From the NCBI GenBank assembly GCA_023262945.1, contig JALQXY010000133.1, positions 1-17,306 of the forward strand: a stretch of DNA of 17,306 bases, in the 5' to 3' direction. Below the pieces are notes generated by a model that saw only the letters and a program-made list of their open reading frames with translations, made no database searches and was not told the origin of the DNA. Shown in pieces: positions 6,010 to 14,182 of this stretch. The translations under genes were made by a program, and so were the position numbers. This DNA is from Rickettsiales bacterium. Its GTDB lineage: Bacteria; Pseudomonadota; Alphaproteobacteria; Rickettsiales; UBA1997. Position 1 is the stretch's first letter. Each line of letters opens with the position of its first letter.

Positions 6010-8094
6010 ATGGCACGACAAATTGAAATAGAAAAATACCGAAATATTGGCATTATGGCCCATATCGATGCTGGCAAAACTACCACAACGGAAAGAATTC
6101 TTTATTATACCGGCAAATCTCATAAAATAGGCGAGGTTCATGATGGTAATGCTACTATGGATTGGATGGAGCAAGAGCAAGAAAGAGGAATTACAATAAC
6201 ATCTGCTGCTACCACATGTTTTTGGCAAGACCATCGTATTAACATTATAGATACTCCTGGTCACGTTGACTTTACAATTGAAGTAGAGAGGTCTTTACGT
6301 GTTCTGGATGGAGCTGTTGCTGTTTTTGATGCTGTAGCTGGTGTGGAACCTCAATCAGAAACAGTCTGGCGTCAGGCTAATAAGTACAATGTACCAAGAA
6401 TTTGTTTTGTAAATAAAATGGATAGGGTAGGAGCTAATTTCTACAGATGCGTTGATATGATGAAAACCAGACTTGGTGCTAAAGCTATTCCAATTCAACT
6501 GCCGATCAATGAAGCTGAAGATTACGGTGGTTTAATAGATCTTGTTAAAATGAAAGCTGTTATTTGGGAAAGTGATCAAATGGGAGCTAAATACTCTTAT
6601 CAAGATATTCCTAGTGATTTAGTTGAAAAAGCTAATCAATATCGTGAACAGTTGCTGGAAGTTGCCGTTGAGCAATATGATGATATTATGGAAAAATATC
6701 TTGGCGGAGAAGAATTAACTGAAGAAGATATAAAAAAATGTATCCGTAAAGGTGTTATATCAAACTCTTTTGTTCCAGTTTTAAATGGTACTGCATTCAA
6801 AAATAAAGGTGTACAAACTTTACTTGATGCGGTAGTCGATTATATGCCAAGTCCTGTCGATATTGAAAATACCCATGCCACAAACTCTAAAACTGATGAA
6901 GCTATCACAATTAATTGTGGCGATAAAAAGTTAGCAGCTTTAGCTTTTAAAATCATGACCGATCCTTTTGTTGGTTCTTTGACATTTGTAAGAATTTATT
7001 CAGGAACTTTAACTGGTGGAACTGGAGTAGTTAATACTACTAAAAATAACTTCAAAGAAAGAGTTGGTAGAATTCTTCTTATGCATTCAAATAACAGAGA
7101 AGATTTAAAAGAAGCTTATTCTGGCGATATTGTTGCCTTGGCTGGTCTTAAGCAAACTACAACTGGGGACACCCTTGTTGAGCAAGGTAATGACGTTATT
7201 TTGGAAAAAATGATATTTCCAGAACCTGTTATTGAGGTTTCTGTGGAGCCAAAATCAACAGCAGATCAGGAAAAAATGGGGATTGCCTTATCGAGACTAG
7301 CCTCTGAAGATCCATCTTTAAGAATCGAGTCCGATGAAGAATCCGGGCAAACTATTCTTAAAGGTATGGGAGAACTTCATCTTGAAATTATTGTTGATAG
7401 GATGAAGCGTGAATTTAAGGTTGAAGCCAATATAGGGCAGCCTAAAGTTGCGTATCGTGAAGCTATTACTAAATCAGCTGAGATTGATTATACTCATAAA
7501 AAACAATCTGGTGGTTCTGGTCAATTTGCTAGAGTTAAGATTATTTTTGAACCAATAAAAGAAAGCGAATCAAACGAGAACTTTATTTTTGAAAGCGAGA
7601 TTACTGGCGGTAGAGTTCCGAAAGAATATATTCCGGGGGTTGAAAAAGGTATAGAGTCTGCCAAAGAGACTGGTGTTCTTGCTGGATATCCAGTCGTTAG
7701 ATTAAAAGCTCGCTTAATTGATGGTGCTTTTCATGATGTTGATTCAAGTGTTCTGGCATTTGAAATTGCATCTCGTACTGCTTTTAAAGAAGCAATGAAT
7801 AAAGCTAGTCCAGTAATATTAGAGCCAATTATGAAAGTTGAGGTGACTACGCCTGAAGAATATATGGGCGATGTTATTGGTGATATAAATTCTAGAAGAG
7901 GTCAAATTCAAAACTTAGAAGCGCGTGATGTAGCGCAGGTTATAACTGCAAAAGTGCCACTCTCATCTATGTTTGGCTATGTTAACAACTTACGCTCCCT
8001 TTCTCAGGGTCGTGCTAGCTACTCAATGGAATTTGAATGTTATGAACCAGTTCCAAATAATGTAGCTGAGGAAATAATAGCTAAAAAATCTTAG
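6010..8094 (+). CDS. fusA: Translation elongation factor G
   Basis: EF-G is the GTPase that drives ribosomal translocation and, with ribosome recycling factor, subunit splitting. The 694 residues are full length. G-domain motifs are complete: AHIDAGKTT (17-25), the switch I region ending RGITITSAATT (59-69), DTPGHVDFT (81-89) and NKMDR (135-139). Domain III has GMGELHLEIIVDR, and domains IV-V include HKKQSGGSGQFARVKI and GYVNNLRSLSQGRASYSMEF near the C-terminus. Codon use matches its neighbours. It is followed by nrdB after 93 bases rather than by tuf, so the classical str operon order is broken. The start is the ATG directly after a tandem AT-rich repeat, in line with the conserved MARQIEIEKYRNIGIMAHID opening. 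Confidence 0.98.
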   Translation: MARQIEIEKYRNIGIMAHIDAGKTTTTERILYYTGKSHKIGEVHDGNATMDWMEQEQERGITITSAATTCFWQDHRINIIDTPGHVDFTIEVERSLRVLDGAVAVFDAVAGVEPQSETVWRQANKYNVPRICFVNKMDRVGANFYRCVDMMKTRLGAKAIPIQLPINEAEDYGGLIDLVKMKAVIWESDQMGAKYSYQDIPSDLVEKANQYREQLLEVAVEQYDDIMEKYLGGEELTEEDIKKCIRKGVISNSFVPVLNGTAFKNKGVQTLLDAVVDYMPSPVDIENTHATNSKTDEAITINCGDKKLAALAFKIMTDPFVGSLTFVRIYSGTLTGGTGVVNTTKNNFKERVGRILLMHSNNREDLKEAYSGDIVALAGLKQTTTGDTLVEQGNDVILEKMIFPEPVIEVSVEPKSTADQEKMGIALSRLASEDPSLRIESDEESGQTILKGMGELHLEIIVDRMKREFKVEANIGQPKVAYREAITKSAEIDYTHKKQSGGSGQFARVKIIFEPIKESESNENFIFESEITGGRVPKEYIPGVEKGIESAKETGVLAGYPVVRLKARLIDGAFHDVDSSVLAFEIASRTAFKEAMNKASPVILEPIMKVEVTTPEEYMGDVIGDINSRRGQIQNLEARDVAQVITAKVPLSSMFGYVNNLRSLSQGRASYSMEFECYEPVPNNVAEEIIAKKS

Positions 8095-8187
8095 ACTTAC
8101 TTATTTTTTATATTATAAATTAAAGATTTAAATCAAGTTTATAAGTGGTATTAATGGTATTTTTTTTTAATTAAATTTTAATTATTC

Positions 8188-9183
8188 ATGTCTTTATTGA
8201 AAGCTAGCCCAGTTTATAAGCCATTTAATTATCCTTGGGCTTATGATGCTTGGCTTAAGCAGCAACAAGTTCATTGGTTACCAGAAGAAGTTCCTTTGGC
8301 TGATGATGTTAGAGATTGGAAACACAATCTAACGGCTAATGAAAAAAATCTTTTAACGCAGATTTTTCGTTTTTTTACTCAAGCTGATATCGAAGTTAAT
8401 AACTGCTACATGAAGCATTACAGCAAAGTTTTTCAGCCAACAGAGGTGCAAATGATGTTATCGGCATTTTCTAATATGGAGACAGTTCATATAGCAGCTT
8501 ATTCACATTTACTTGATACGATTGGAATGCCGGAAACCGAGTATCAAGCCTTTATGAAATATAAAGAAATGAAGGATAAATATGATTATATGCAAGATTT
8601 TGGTATTAAAACTAACAAAGATATTGCTACGACTCTAGCGGTTTTTGGCGGTTTTACCGAAGGTTTACAATTATTTGCTTCTTTTGCTATTTTGTTAAAT
8701 TTTCAAAGATTTGGTAAAATGAAGGGAATGGGTCAGATAGTTGCTTGGTCAGTACGCGACGAAACTTTACACACTAATTCAATTATTAAACTATTTAGAA
8801 CTTTTATCCAGGAAAATCCAGAAGTATGGGATGAAGATCTAAAAAGTAGACTTTATAAGGCTTGTGCTACTATCGTTCATTTTGAAGATGCTTTTATTGA
8901 TCTTGCATTTGAGTTAGGAACGGTTGAAGGTTTAACTCCAAGAGAAGTAAAAAGATATATTCGTTACATTGCAGATCGTCGTCTTAATCAACTAGGTCTT
9001 AAGGATATATACATGATTGATAATAACCCTCTACCATGGCTTGATGAAATATTAAATGGTGTTGAGCACACCAACTTCTTTGAAAATCGTGTTACAGAAT
9101 ATAGCAAAGCATCGACTACTGGAACATGGGAAGAAGTATTTGATAACATAGATAAAGATAATAACAAAATGTTAGCAATTTAG
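8188..9183 (+). CDS. nrdB: Ribonucleoside-diphosphate reductase, class I beta subunit
   Basis: NrdB houses the diiron-tyrosyl radical cofactor that activates the NrdA subunit for dNTP synthesis. The 331-residue protein has all radical-site residues with the same spacing as E. coli NrdB: Asp67, Glu98, His101, Tyr105 (in ETVHIAAYSHLL), Glu158 (GGFTEGL), Glu192 and His195 (RDETLH). The conserved Tyr105 argues for a class Ia/Ib-type tyrosyl radical rather than the Phe-containing class Ic. The N-terminus (MSLLKASPVYKPFNYPWAYD) and the ending TGTWEEVFDNIDK look intact. Its partner nrdA is not in the window. It lies 93 bases after fusA, and the ModA-like gene starts 11 bases after its stop, so those two are probably co-transcribed. 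Confidence 0.94.
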   Translation: MSLLKASPVYKPFNYPWAYDAWLKQQQVHWLPEEVPLADDVRDWKHNLTANEKNLLTQIFRFFTQADIEVNNCYMKHYSKVFQPTEVQMMLSAFSNMETVHIAAYSHLLDTIGMPETEYQAFMKYKEMKDKYDYMQDFGIKTNKDIATTLAVFGGFTEGLQLFASFAILLNFQRFGKMKGMGQIVAWSVRDETLHTNSIIKLFRTFIQENPEVWDEDLKSRLYKACATIVHFEDAFIDLAFELGTVEGLTPREVKRYIRYIADRRLNQLGLKDIYMIDNNPLPWLDEILNGVEHTNFFENRVTEYSKASTTGTWEEVFDNIDKDNNKMLAI

Positions 9184-9194
9184 CTTTATTAATC

Positions 9195-9968
9195 ATGAGG
9201 AGATTATTTTTTGTTAGATTTGTTTGTTTATTTATTTTTATATGCTTTAAAAGTCATGCTCAAGAGTCAAAAAACCTTATAATCTTTGCTGAACCAAACC
9301 TGTTTGTTGCATTAACTGAGGTTGCTCGCCTATATTCGCAAGAATTTGATATTGTAACATCAGTCAATTTTGCTTCACCTAATGATTTAGTAAATGATAT
9401 TGACATGGGTGACCCTGCTGATGTTTTTATTACAGCTCATCAAGACACAATTAACACATTGAAATTAAAAGGACTGGTAGATGTTTATAATATTGGTAGT
9501 ATAGCTCAAGATGCTATTAATCTAGTGACCCCTATTAACAATCCTTTGATCCCCGTTGATATTTTGGCTGAAAATAATATTGCTATAGAAAAAGCTTTAG
9601 AACTACTAAATAACAGAGAGGCAACCTTGATTCTTGATAATTACGGTAGCTCATCTGGTAATTATGCTGGAAATTATTTACGCAGTTTGAATTTAGATAA
9701 ATTTAGGGTTTTTACTAAATTAGCCGAAGATAGATCACCTATAGTTTCTTCTATATTAAGTGATGATAGGCACTTTGCCTTACTGCTTTCGAGTCAGATT
9801 AAAAATAGAGATGAATTAAAAGTTTTGGCAACAAAGAAACATAATGTAAATTATAAGCTTTTAGTGATTGCTGGAAATAACATGGATAATGCTCGACAAT
9901 TTTTGGCATTTATCAAAATGCCTAAAATAAAACAAATTTTTGCTGTAAGTGGTTTACTGCCGTTGTAA
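9195..9968 (+). CDS. ModA-like periplasmic substrate-binding protein
   Basis: The protein has 257 residues. A signal peptide (MRRLFFVRFVCLFIFICFKSHA, predicted cut before QES) directs it to the periplasm. The fold resembles ModA/type II extracellular oxyanion-binding proteins: LIIFAEPNLFVALTEVARLY (28-47), NFASPNDLVNDIDMGDPADVFITA (58-81) and a GSSSGNYAGNYLRSL segment (151-165). Two ligand-contact sites are altered. The usual FAAASL reads FAEPNL, and the usual FAGSS.L reads FASPNDL, so the serines that hold molybdate are missing or shifted. No modB or modC permease genes are nearby. Molybdate binding is therefore doubtful; it may bind another small ligand or act without a transporter. It shares an operon position with nrdB. 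Confidence 0.7.
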   Translation: MRRLFFVRFVCLFIFICFKSHAQESKNLIIFAEPNLFVALTEVARLYSQEFDIVTSVNFASPNDLVNDIDMGDPADVFITAHQDTINTLKLKGLVDVYNIGSIAQDAINLVTPINNPLIPVDILAENNIAIEKALELLNNREATLILDNYGSSSGNYAGNYLRSLNLDKFRVFTKLAEDRSPIVSSILSDDRHFALLLSSQIKNRDELKVLATKKHNVNYKLLVIAGNNMDNARQFLAFIKMPKIKQIFAVSGLLPL

Positions 9969-9990
9969 TAGTTGAAGTTTTTATTTTTTT

Positions 9991-10013
9991 AAAATTTTTA
10001 CTCTAAAAATTTT
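9991..10013. terminator. AT-only hairpin between convergent genes
   Basis: AAAATTTTT (9991-9999) and AAAAATTTT (10005-10013) are exact complements around the loop ACTCT. The hairpin sits in the 45-base gap between the ModA-like gene and the convergent era gene, touching the era stop codon. With no GC pairs it would be weak; I offer it as the only terminator-like structure here. Confidence 0.25.
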
Positions 10014-10886
10014 TTATAGCTCTGTCTTCATCCAATCTTCTTTAACTTTTACAAACAAAAAAAGATGAACTTTGCATTGACATAAATCGGATATTTCTTT
10101 TCTAGCTTCAATTCCTATCTCTTTCAAAAGATTTCCTCTTTTGCCGATAACTATGTTTTTATGATTTTCTTTGGTAACTAAGATTGTTTGGTAAATTTTA
10201 ACATCACCATTATTGAAATTTTGAAAAGAGTCAGTTTTTATAAAAATAGAGTAGGGTAGTTCTTGATTTAACTTTAGAAAAAGTTTCTCACGAGTTATTT
10301 CTTCGGCTAGAAATTTTATTGGCGCGTCTGTAATTTGATCTTCACCAAAGATCCAGTTATCATTTTGGCATTTTTTTACAAGAAGTTCCTTTAATTCATT
10401 GATACCATTTTTATCTATATTTTGTGTAGCATTGATTGGTATTATGTATTCAAAATTAAGATCAACAAAATCGGCCATTATTTCAAGTATTTTGGTTTTT
10501 TTTACCAGATCTATTTTGTTAATAATTATTGTTGTGGGTAAGTTTTCTTTTTTTAAATCTTCTAGGATTTGTTTATTTTGATTATTTAATCCTAAGGTAG
10601 CATCAACGACAAAGCATATATGATCAGCTTCTCGTAGAGCTTGCCAGGCACCTTTTGCAATATATCTTTCTAGAATTTTATCTTTTTTTGGAATAAAAAT
10701 TCCAGGAGTATCTATAAGAATGATTTGATTTTCTCCCTGATTAAAAATGGCTTTAATTGAGTTACGAGTAGTTTGTACTTTTGGTGAAACTATAGTAATT
10801 TTTTGATCAATTAAACTATTTGTTAGTGTTGATTTTCCAGCATTAGGGGCGCCAACTATGGCGATTATACCATGTTTTTTAGTCAT
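10014..10886 (-). CDS. era: GTPase Era
   Basis: Era binds the 3' end of 16S rRNA and checks small-subunit maturation. The 290-residue protein is typical in size. The GTPase domain carries G1 GAPNAGKST (12-20), G2 within QTTRNS (38-43), G3 DTPG (59-62), G4 NKID (123-126) and a G5 INAT (151-154). The C-terminal KH domain has the RNA-binding loop GKRG (248-251) inside IVIGKRGNLLKEIG. The ATG overlaps the end of the DAHP synthase gene by eight bases (ATGACTAA), which suggests translational coupling. This partner differs from the common rnc-era-recO arrangement. The ending VKVKEDWMKTEL is slightly shorter than many homologues, but all motifs are intact. Confidence 0.95.
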   Translation of the reverse strand: MTKKHGIIAIVGAPNAGKSTLTNSLIDQKITIVSPKVQTTRNSIKAIFNQGENQIILIDTPGIFIPKKDKILERYIAKGAWQALREADHICFVVDATLGLNNQNKQILEDLKKENLPTTIIINKIDLVKKTKILEIMADFVDLNFEYIIPINATQNIDKNGINELKELLVKKCQNDNWIFGEDQITDAPIKFLAEEITREKLFLKLNQELPYSIFIKTDSFQNFNNGDVKIYQTILVTKENHKNIVIGKRGNLLKEIGIEARKEISDLCQCKVHLFLFVKVKEDWMKTEL

Positions 10887-12231
10887 GATTTTTTACCAAA
10901 TCTTGAGCAATCATAAATGCTAGTTCAACGCTTTGTGAGCCGTTTAATCTAGGGTCGCAATGTGTATGATAACGATTTTTAAGATCTATTTCTGATATTT
11001 GTTGATTGCCGCCTAGGCACTCAGTGACATCTTGTCCAGTCATTTCAAAATGAATACCTCCTCCATAGCTACCAATTTTTCTGTGTATAGCAAAGAATGA
11101 CTTTATTTCACTTAAAATGTCATCAAATTTACGAGTTTTGATGCCGTTTGAAGATTTAAAAGTATTGCCATGCATTGGATCACAAGACCATATAACTTTA
11201 TTACCATTGTTTTTTACGGCACTAACAAGAGGTGGAAGTAATTCGTTTATCTTATCTTTTCCCATTCTTGCGATTAAAGTAATTCTACCTGCTTCATTTT
11301 GAGGATTTAATATATCAAGTAATTTTAGAAGATCATCTTTATTAATTGAAGGACCGACTTTAAAAGCAATTGGATTAGAAATTCCTCTCATATATTCAAC
11401 GTGAGCTTCTTTAGGGTTGCGTGTTCTATCGCCAATCCATAACATATGAGCGCTTAAATCATAATATTTTTTATTATCTATATTTTGCTTAGCAAAGCAT
11501 TGTTGATAATTCAAAAGTAGCGCTTCGTGAGATGTAAAAAAGCTTGCCGTAGTTAGTTGAGGTAGTGATTTATAGTCTAATCCGCAAGCATTAATAAAGC
11601 TTAAGCTATCTTTGATTTTAGCGATAACATCTTCGGCACTTTTTTTGCTGGTCAGGCTGTGAGCAAATTCTTCATTCCATTTTCCTATTTTATCAAGATT
11701 ACCATATCCACCTTGCGCTAAAGATCTAAGATAATTTAACGTAGCTGCAGAATGAAAATAAGATTCAATTAAACGATCAGGATTGGGTATCCTATCATTT
11801 TCTGTAAAATCAATAGAATTTATAATGTCGCCACGATAACTTGGTAATGTAATATTGTTTTTAGTTTCATTATCTTCTGATCTTGGTTTAGCATATTGTC
11901 CAGCAATACGACCAACTTTAACGATGGGTTTTTTTGAGCCATACATTAGAGCTATAGTCATCTGCATAATGGTACGAAAAAATCCTTTTAGATTTTTATG
12001 TGAAAATTCAGTAAAGCTTTCAGCGCAGTCCCCACCTTGCAATAAAAAAGCATCTCCATTTGCAACATTTGCTAATTCAGATTTTAATTTCTCGACTTCA
12101 TCAAAAGAAACCAAAGGAGGAAATTTAGAAATCTTGTCCTCAACTTCATTTAAAAGATTTTTATTATCATATGTTGGCTGCTGTTTAATAGGGAAATCAC
12201 GCCAAGAATCAACTGACCATTTTTGTATCAT
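10879..12231 (-). CDS. Class II 3-deoxy-7-phosphoheptulonate (DAHP) synthase
   Basis: This enzyme condenses phosphoenolpyruvate and erythrose 4-phosphate, the entry step of the shikimate pathway. I start it at ATG 12231 (450 residues), because WSVDSWRDFPIKQQPTY is the normal opening of class II enzymes and a promoter ends just upstream; an extension to 12300 would be hydrophobic and unlike the family. Metal and substrate residues are present: Cys69 in GGDCAESF, VKVGRIAGQYAKPRS (104-118), His354 in CDPMHGN, Glu396 in GGIHFEMTGQDVTECLGG (391-408) and Asp426 in HTHCDPRLNGSQ. The gene diverges from prephenate dehydratase and overlaps era by eight bases. Regulation probably acts in the shared 85-bp region; feedback sites cannot be read from the sequence. 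Confidence 0.93.
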   Translation of the reverse strand: MIQKWSVDSWRDFPIKQQPTYDNKNLLNEVEDKISKFPPLVSFDEVEKLKSELANVANGDAFLLQGGDCAESFTEFSHKNLKGFFRTIMQMTIALMYGSKKPIVKVGRIAGQYAKPRSEDNETKNNITLPSYRGDIINSIDFTENDRIPNPDRLIESYFHSAATLNYLRSLAQGGYGNLDKIGKWNEEFAHSLTSKKSAEDVIAKIKDSLSFINACGLDYKSLPQLTTASFFTSHEALLLNYQQCFAKQNIDNKKYYDLSAHMLWIGDRTRNPKEAHVEYMRGISNPIAFKVGPSINKDDLLKLLDILNPQNEAGRITLIARMGKDKINELLPPLVSAVKNNGNKVIWSCDPMHGNTFKSSNGIKTRKFDDILSEIKSFFAIHRKIGSYGGGIHFEMTGQDVTECLGGNQQISEIDLKNRYHTHCDPRLNGSQSVELAFMIAQDLVKNHD

Positions 12232-12250
12232 GAGTAAAATATAAATATTG

Positions 12251-12279
12251 ATTTTAATTGCTAAATAAATGATTGTCAA
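12251..12279 (-). promoter_or_regulatory. Sigma70-type promoter for the DAHP synthase gene
   Basis: Read on the minus strand, TTGACA (12279-12274) is a perfect -35. After exactly 17 bases, TAAAAT (12256-12251) is a five-of-six -10. Transcription would begin near 12244, about 13 bases before the ATG at 12231. A second TTGACA on the same strand (12300-12295) lies exactly 21 bases upstream as a repeated TTGACAAT, two helical turns away, possibly a duplicated promoter element or operator half. Confidence 0.6.
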
Positions 12280-12316
12280 ATCTATCAAATATATTGTCAA
12301 TTAATCAGTATAAAAA

Positions 12317-13183
12317 ATGACAAAAAAAATAATTGCTTATCAAGGTAGTGTGGGTGCTAATTCTAACATTGCTTGTGAAAAATTTTATAAAAATTGTGAA
12401 GCTAAGCCATATGCTACATTTTATGATATCTTTGCTGCGGTCGAAAAGGGTGAAGCCGATTATGGCATGATTCCTTTAGAAAATTCATATGCAGGTCGCG
12501 TTTCAGAGATTCATATTCTATTGCAAGATTCAAACTTATCAATTGTAGCAGAGCATTTTCTTCCAATAACTCATAATCTTGCTGGAATAAAAGGTGCAAA
12601 AATTAACGATATAAAAGAAGTTTTATCTCATCCGCAGGCTTTGATGCAATGTCAAAGCAATTTGCGTGATTTTAATTTAAATGTAAGGGAGTTCTCTAAT
12701 ACTGCTATGGCTGCTAAATTTGTTGCCGAATCTAATGACAAAACTAAGGCTGCAATATGTTCAAAGAAGGCTGCGGATATTTATAATCTTGAAATTATCC
12801 AAGAATCTATTCAAGATAGTAACAATGATAATGTAACTATTTTTATTGTTATTGCCAGAGAACCAGCCGATGTTGATCAAGAGAGCGGTTTAGTGGTAAC
12901 AACTTTATTGTTTAGTATAAGAAATATACCCGGATCTTTATATAAAGCTCTTGGTGGACTTGCAACAAATGGCGTTAGTATACTTAAACTTGAGAGTTAT
13001 ATACCGGGAGGAGTTTCAACTCAAGCTAAGTTTTTTATTTCTATCGAAGGTCATCCTAATCAACAGAATGTTGCTTTAGCTCTAGAAGAAATGGGTTTTT
13101 TTTCAAAAAATGTTAAATTGCTTGGTGTATACTATGCTGATAAGATGCGATCCAATAATCAAGGATCTAAAGCTTGGTTATAA
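12317..13183 (+). CDS. pheA: Prephenate dehydratase
   Basis: This monofunctional 288-residue enzyme converts prephenate to phenylpyruvate for phenylalanine synthesis; there is no fused chorismate mutase. The catalytic domain (about 5-180) has AYQGSVGANSN (7-17, usually GAYS), IPLENSYAGRVSEIH (52-66) and SHPQALMQC (104-112). The signature usually written TRF reads Thr174-Ile175-Phe176, so the threonine is kept but the arginine is replaced by isoleucine. The C-terminal ACT domain (about 193-275) carries NIPGSLYKAL and KLESYIPGG, the sites that bind phenylalanine for feedback inhibition. It is divergent from DAHP synthase across 85 bases, so first and late steps of the pathway are paired. Reduced activity from the substitution is possible, but the gene is otherwise intact. 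Confidence 0.92.
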   Translation: MTKKIIAYQGSVGANSNIACEKFYKNCEAKPYATFYDIFAAVEKGEADYGMIPLENSYAGRVSEIHILLQDSNLSIVAEHFLPITHNLAGIKGAKINDIKEVLSHPQALMQCQSNLRDFNLNVREFSNTAMAAKFVAESNDKTKAAICSKKAADIYNLEIIQESIQDSNNDNVTIFIVIAREPADVDQESGLVVTTLLFSIRNIPGSLYKALGGLATNGVSILKLESYIPGGVSTQAKFFISIEGHPNQQNVALALEEMGFFSKNVKLLGVYYADKMRSNNQGSKAWL

Positions 13184-13233
13184 TGCTATAAAAACCTTTG
13201 CAAATTAACGAATTTAATATTTTGAATTAAAAT

Positions 13234-13836
13234 ATGTTAAGAATTATTAGTGGAAAATATAAGGGAAGAAAGCTTGCAAAATCAGATCATCTTAAAAATT
13301 TAAGACCAACTAAAGATTCGGCAAGAGAGAATTTATTTAATCTACTAACATCTAATAAAAATATTCTTGCAACTGGTTTTGATTTAAAAAATTCTAATAT
13401 TCTTGATATTTGTTGCGGTAGTGGATTGGTTGCCTTTGAGGCTATTTCTCGTGGAGCTAAATCAGCAGTTTTGATTGACAATAATTTGTCTCATCTTGAT
13501 TTAGCTAGGCAAAATCAAAATATATTGCAAATTGCCGATATAACCAAACTACTTAATTTGAACGTTAAAAATTTACCACAAAATGATGTTTTTTTTGATT
13601 TAGTTTTTATCGATCCGCCTTATGATGAAGATTATAATGCAATATTAAATAATTTACTATCCAATAAATGGATACAAGATAAAACTATAGTTGTGATTGA
13701 AATGTCAAATATTGCTCAAAAATTAATTTCCTTTGAAGAAGAATTTAAATTAAACAATTTAATTAATCGTCTTGAATTGTTAGAAAAAAGAAAATATGGT
13801 AGTAGTGTTTTTTATTTTTTTATATCAAAAAATTAG
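13234..13836 (+). CDS. rsmD: 16S rRNA (guanine(966)-N2)-methyltransferase RsmD
   Basis: RsmD methylates G966 of 16S rRNA, near the P site, using S-adenosylmethionine. The 200-residue protein has the N-terminal RIISGKYKGRKL (3-14), the substrate-side LRPTKDSARENLFN (23-36), the SAM-binding motif I ILDICCGSGLVAFEAISRGA (56-75) and the catalytic DPPY (127-130) in FIDPPYDEDYN. The length fits the family. It starts 50 bases after pheA in the same direction and may be co-transcribed. The usual partner coaD is not next to it; a repeat-rich spacer follows. The ATG is preceded by AATTAAAAT with no Shine-Dalgarno sequence. Confidence 0.93.
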   Translation: MLRIISGKYKGRKLAKSDHLKNLRPTKDSARENLFNLLTSNKNILATGFDLKNSNILDICCGSGLVAFEAISRGAKSAVLIDNNLSHLDLARQNQNILQIADITKLLNLNVKNLPQNDVFFDLVFIDPPYDEDYNAILNNLLSNKWIQDKTIVVIEMSNIAQKLISFEEEFKLNNLINRLELLEKRKYGSSVFYFFISKN

Positions 13837-13872
13837 TTATATTATTTTAATTTATTTTATAATGAGTAGATA

Positions 13873-13963
13873 ATACCAAATCCCATCTTTAAATAAAATT
13901 ATAACAAAATTTTTATATCAAAAATATTTTGTTATAATTTTATTTAAAGATGGGATTTGGTAT
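13873..13963. repeat. Perfect palindrome with 38-bp arms (MITE-like, ATACC family)
   Basis: The left arm (13873-13910) begins ATACCAAATCCCATCTTTAA, and the right arm (13926-13963) is its exact reverse complement, separated by a 15-base loop (13911-13925). The same terminal sequence recurs at 15867 and 17118. If the unit is read as TACC...GGTA, it is flanked on both sides by TAA, a possible 3-bp target duplication. Transcribed from rsmD it would fold into a very stable RNA hairpin. It has no coding capacity, so it is either a non-autonomous element or two abutting insertion-sequence ends. Confidence 0.85.
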
Positions 13964-14095
13964 AAAGCACCTATCACAAATCAATAAACTCTAGTAATTT
14001 TACTTAAAAAATTTTTAATAAGTTATAAATTGCTCGAAAGATAAGCTTTCTGTTTCATTTGTGTGATTTAATAATTTTAATAATTGTTTAGCTTG

Positions 14096-14134
14096 TTAAA
14101 ATTGATAAAATTTCTCTCAAAGGTTTCTAAAATT
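14096..14134 (+). repeat. Spacer segment related to 15959-16047 (copy A)
   Basis: TTAAAATTGATAAAATTTCTCTCAAAGG... ends near the phoU start region and matches the sequence before the YdjM-like gene. Both share TTAAAATTGAT, then a CTCTCAAA(A/G)GTT(C/T)CT core and AAAATT. Here the two halves are continuous; in the other copy a hairpin separates them. Confidence 0.5.
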
Positions 14135-14182
14135 AGATGATTTGTGCGAAGTTTTTTGGTTAATAATTTTAAATTACAATAT

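Larger units (their letters stand above)
13837..14182. other. Repeat-rich spacer between rsmD and phoU
   Basis: This 346-base gap contains the perfect palindrome (13873-13963). It also contains a weaker imperfect inverted repeat, ATCACAAATC near 13974 against CATTTGTGTGATT near 14057, a small GAAAG/CTTTC hairpin near 14037, and a segment (14096-14134) related to one before the YdjM-like gene. I see no gene or tRNA. The phoU promoter must lie here but is not distinguishable in the AT background. Confidence 0.6.

Noticed and set aside
5944..6264. 106-residue minus-strand frame across the fusA start
   Set aside because: It is antisense to the highly conserved G domain of EF-G, and its C-terminal part is translated AT-repeat spacer.
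8095..8187. Terminator between fusA and nrdB
   Set aside because: There is a nine-T run near 8160, but the preceding GGTATT...GGTATT is a direct, not inverted, repeat, and the ACTTAT/ATAAGT pair is short with a loop over 40 bases.
11855..12244. 129-residue plus-strand frame
   Set aside because: It is antisense to the DAHP synthase N-terminal half, which is unmistakably coding.
12232..12300. N-terminal extension of DAHP synthase to 12300
   Set aside because: The added 23 residues are hydrophobic and unlike class II enzymes, and they would be encoded by the promoter region.
14144..14182. GTG start for phoU
   Set aside because: The 13 extra residues have no family support, while ATG 14183 begins the conserved K.TV.S.D..L opening.
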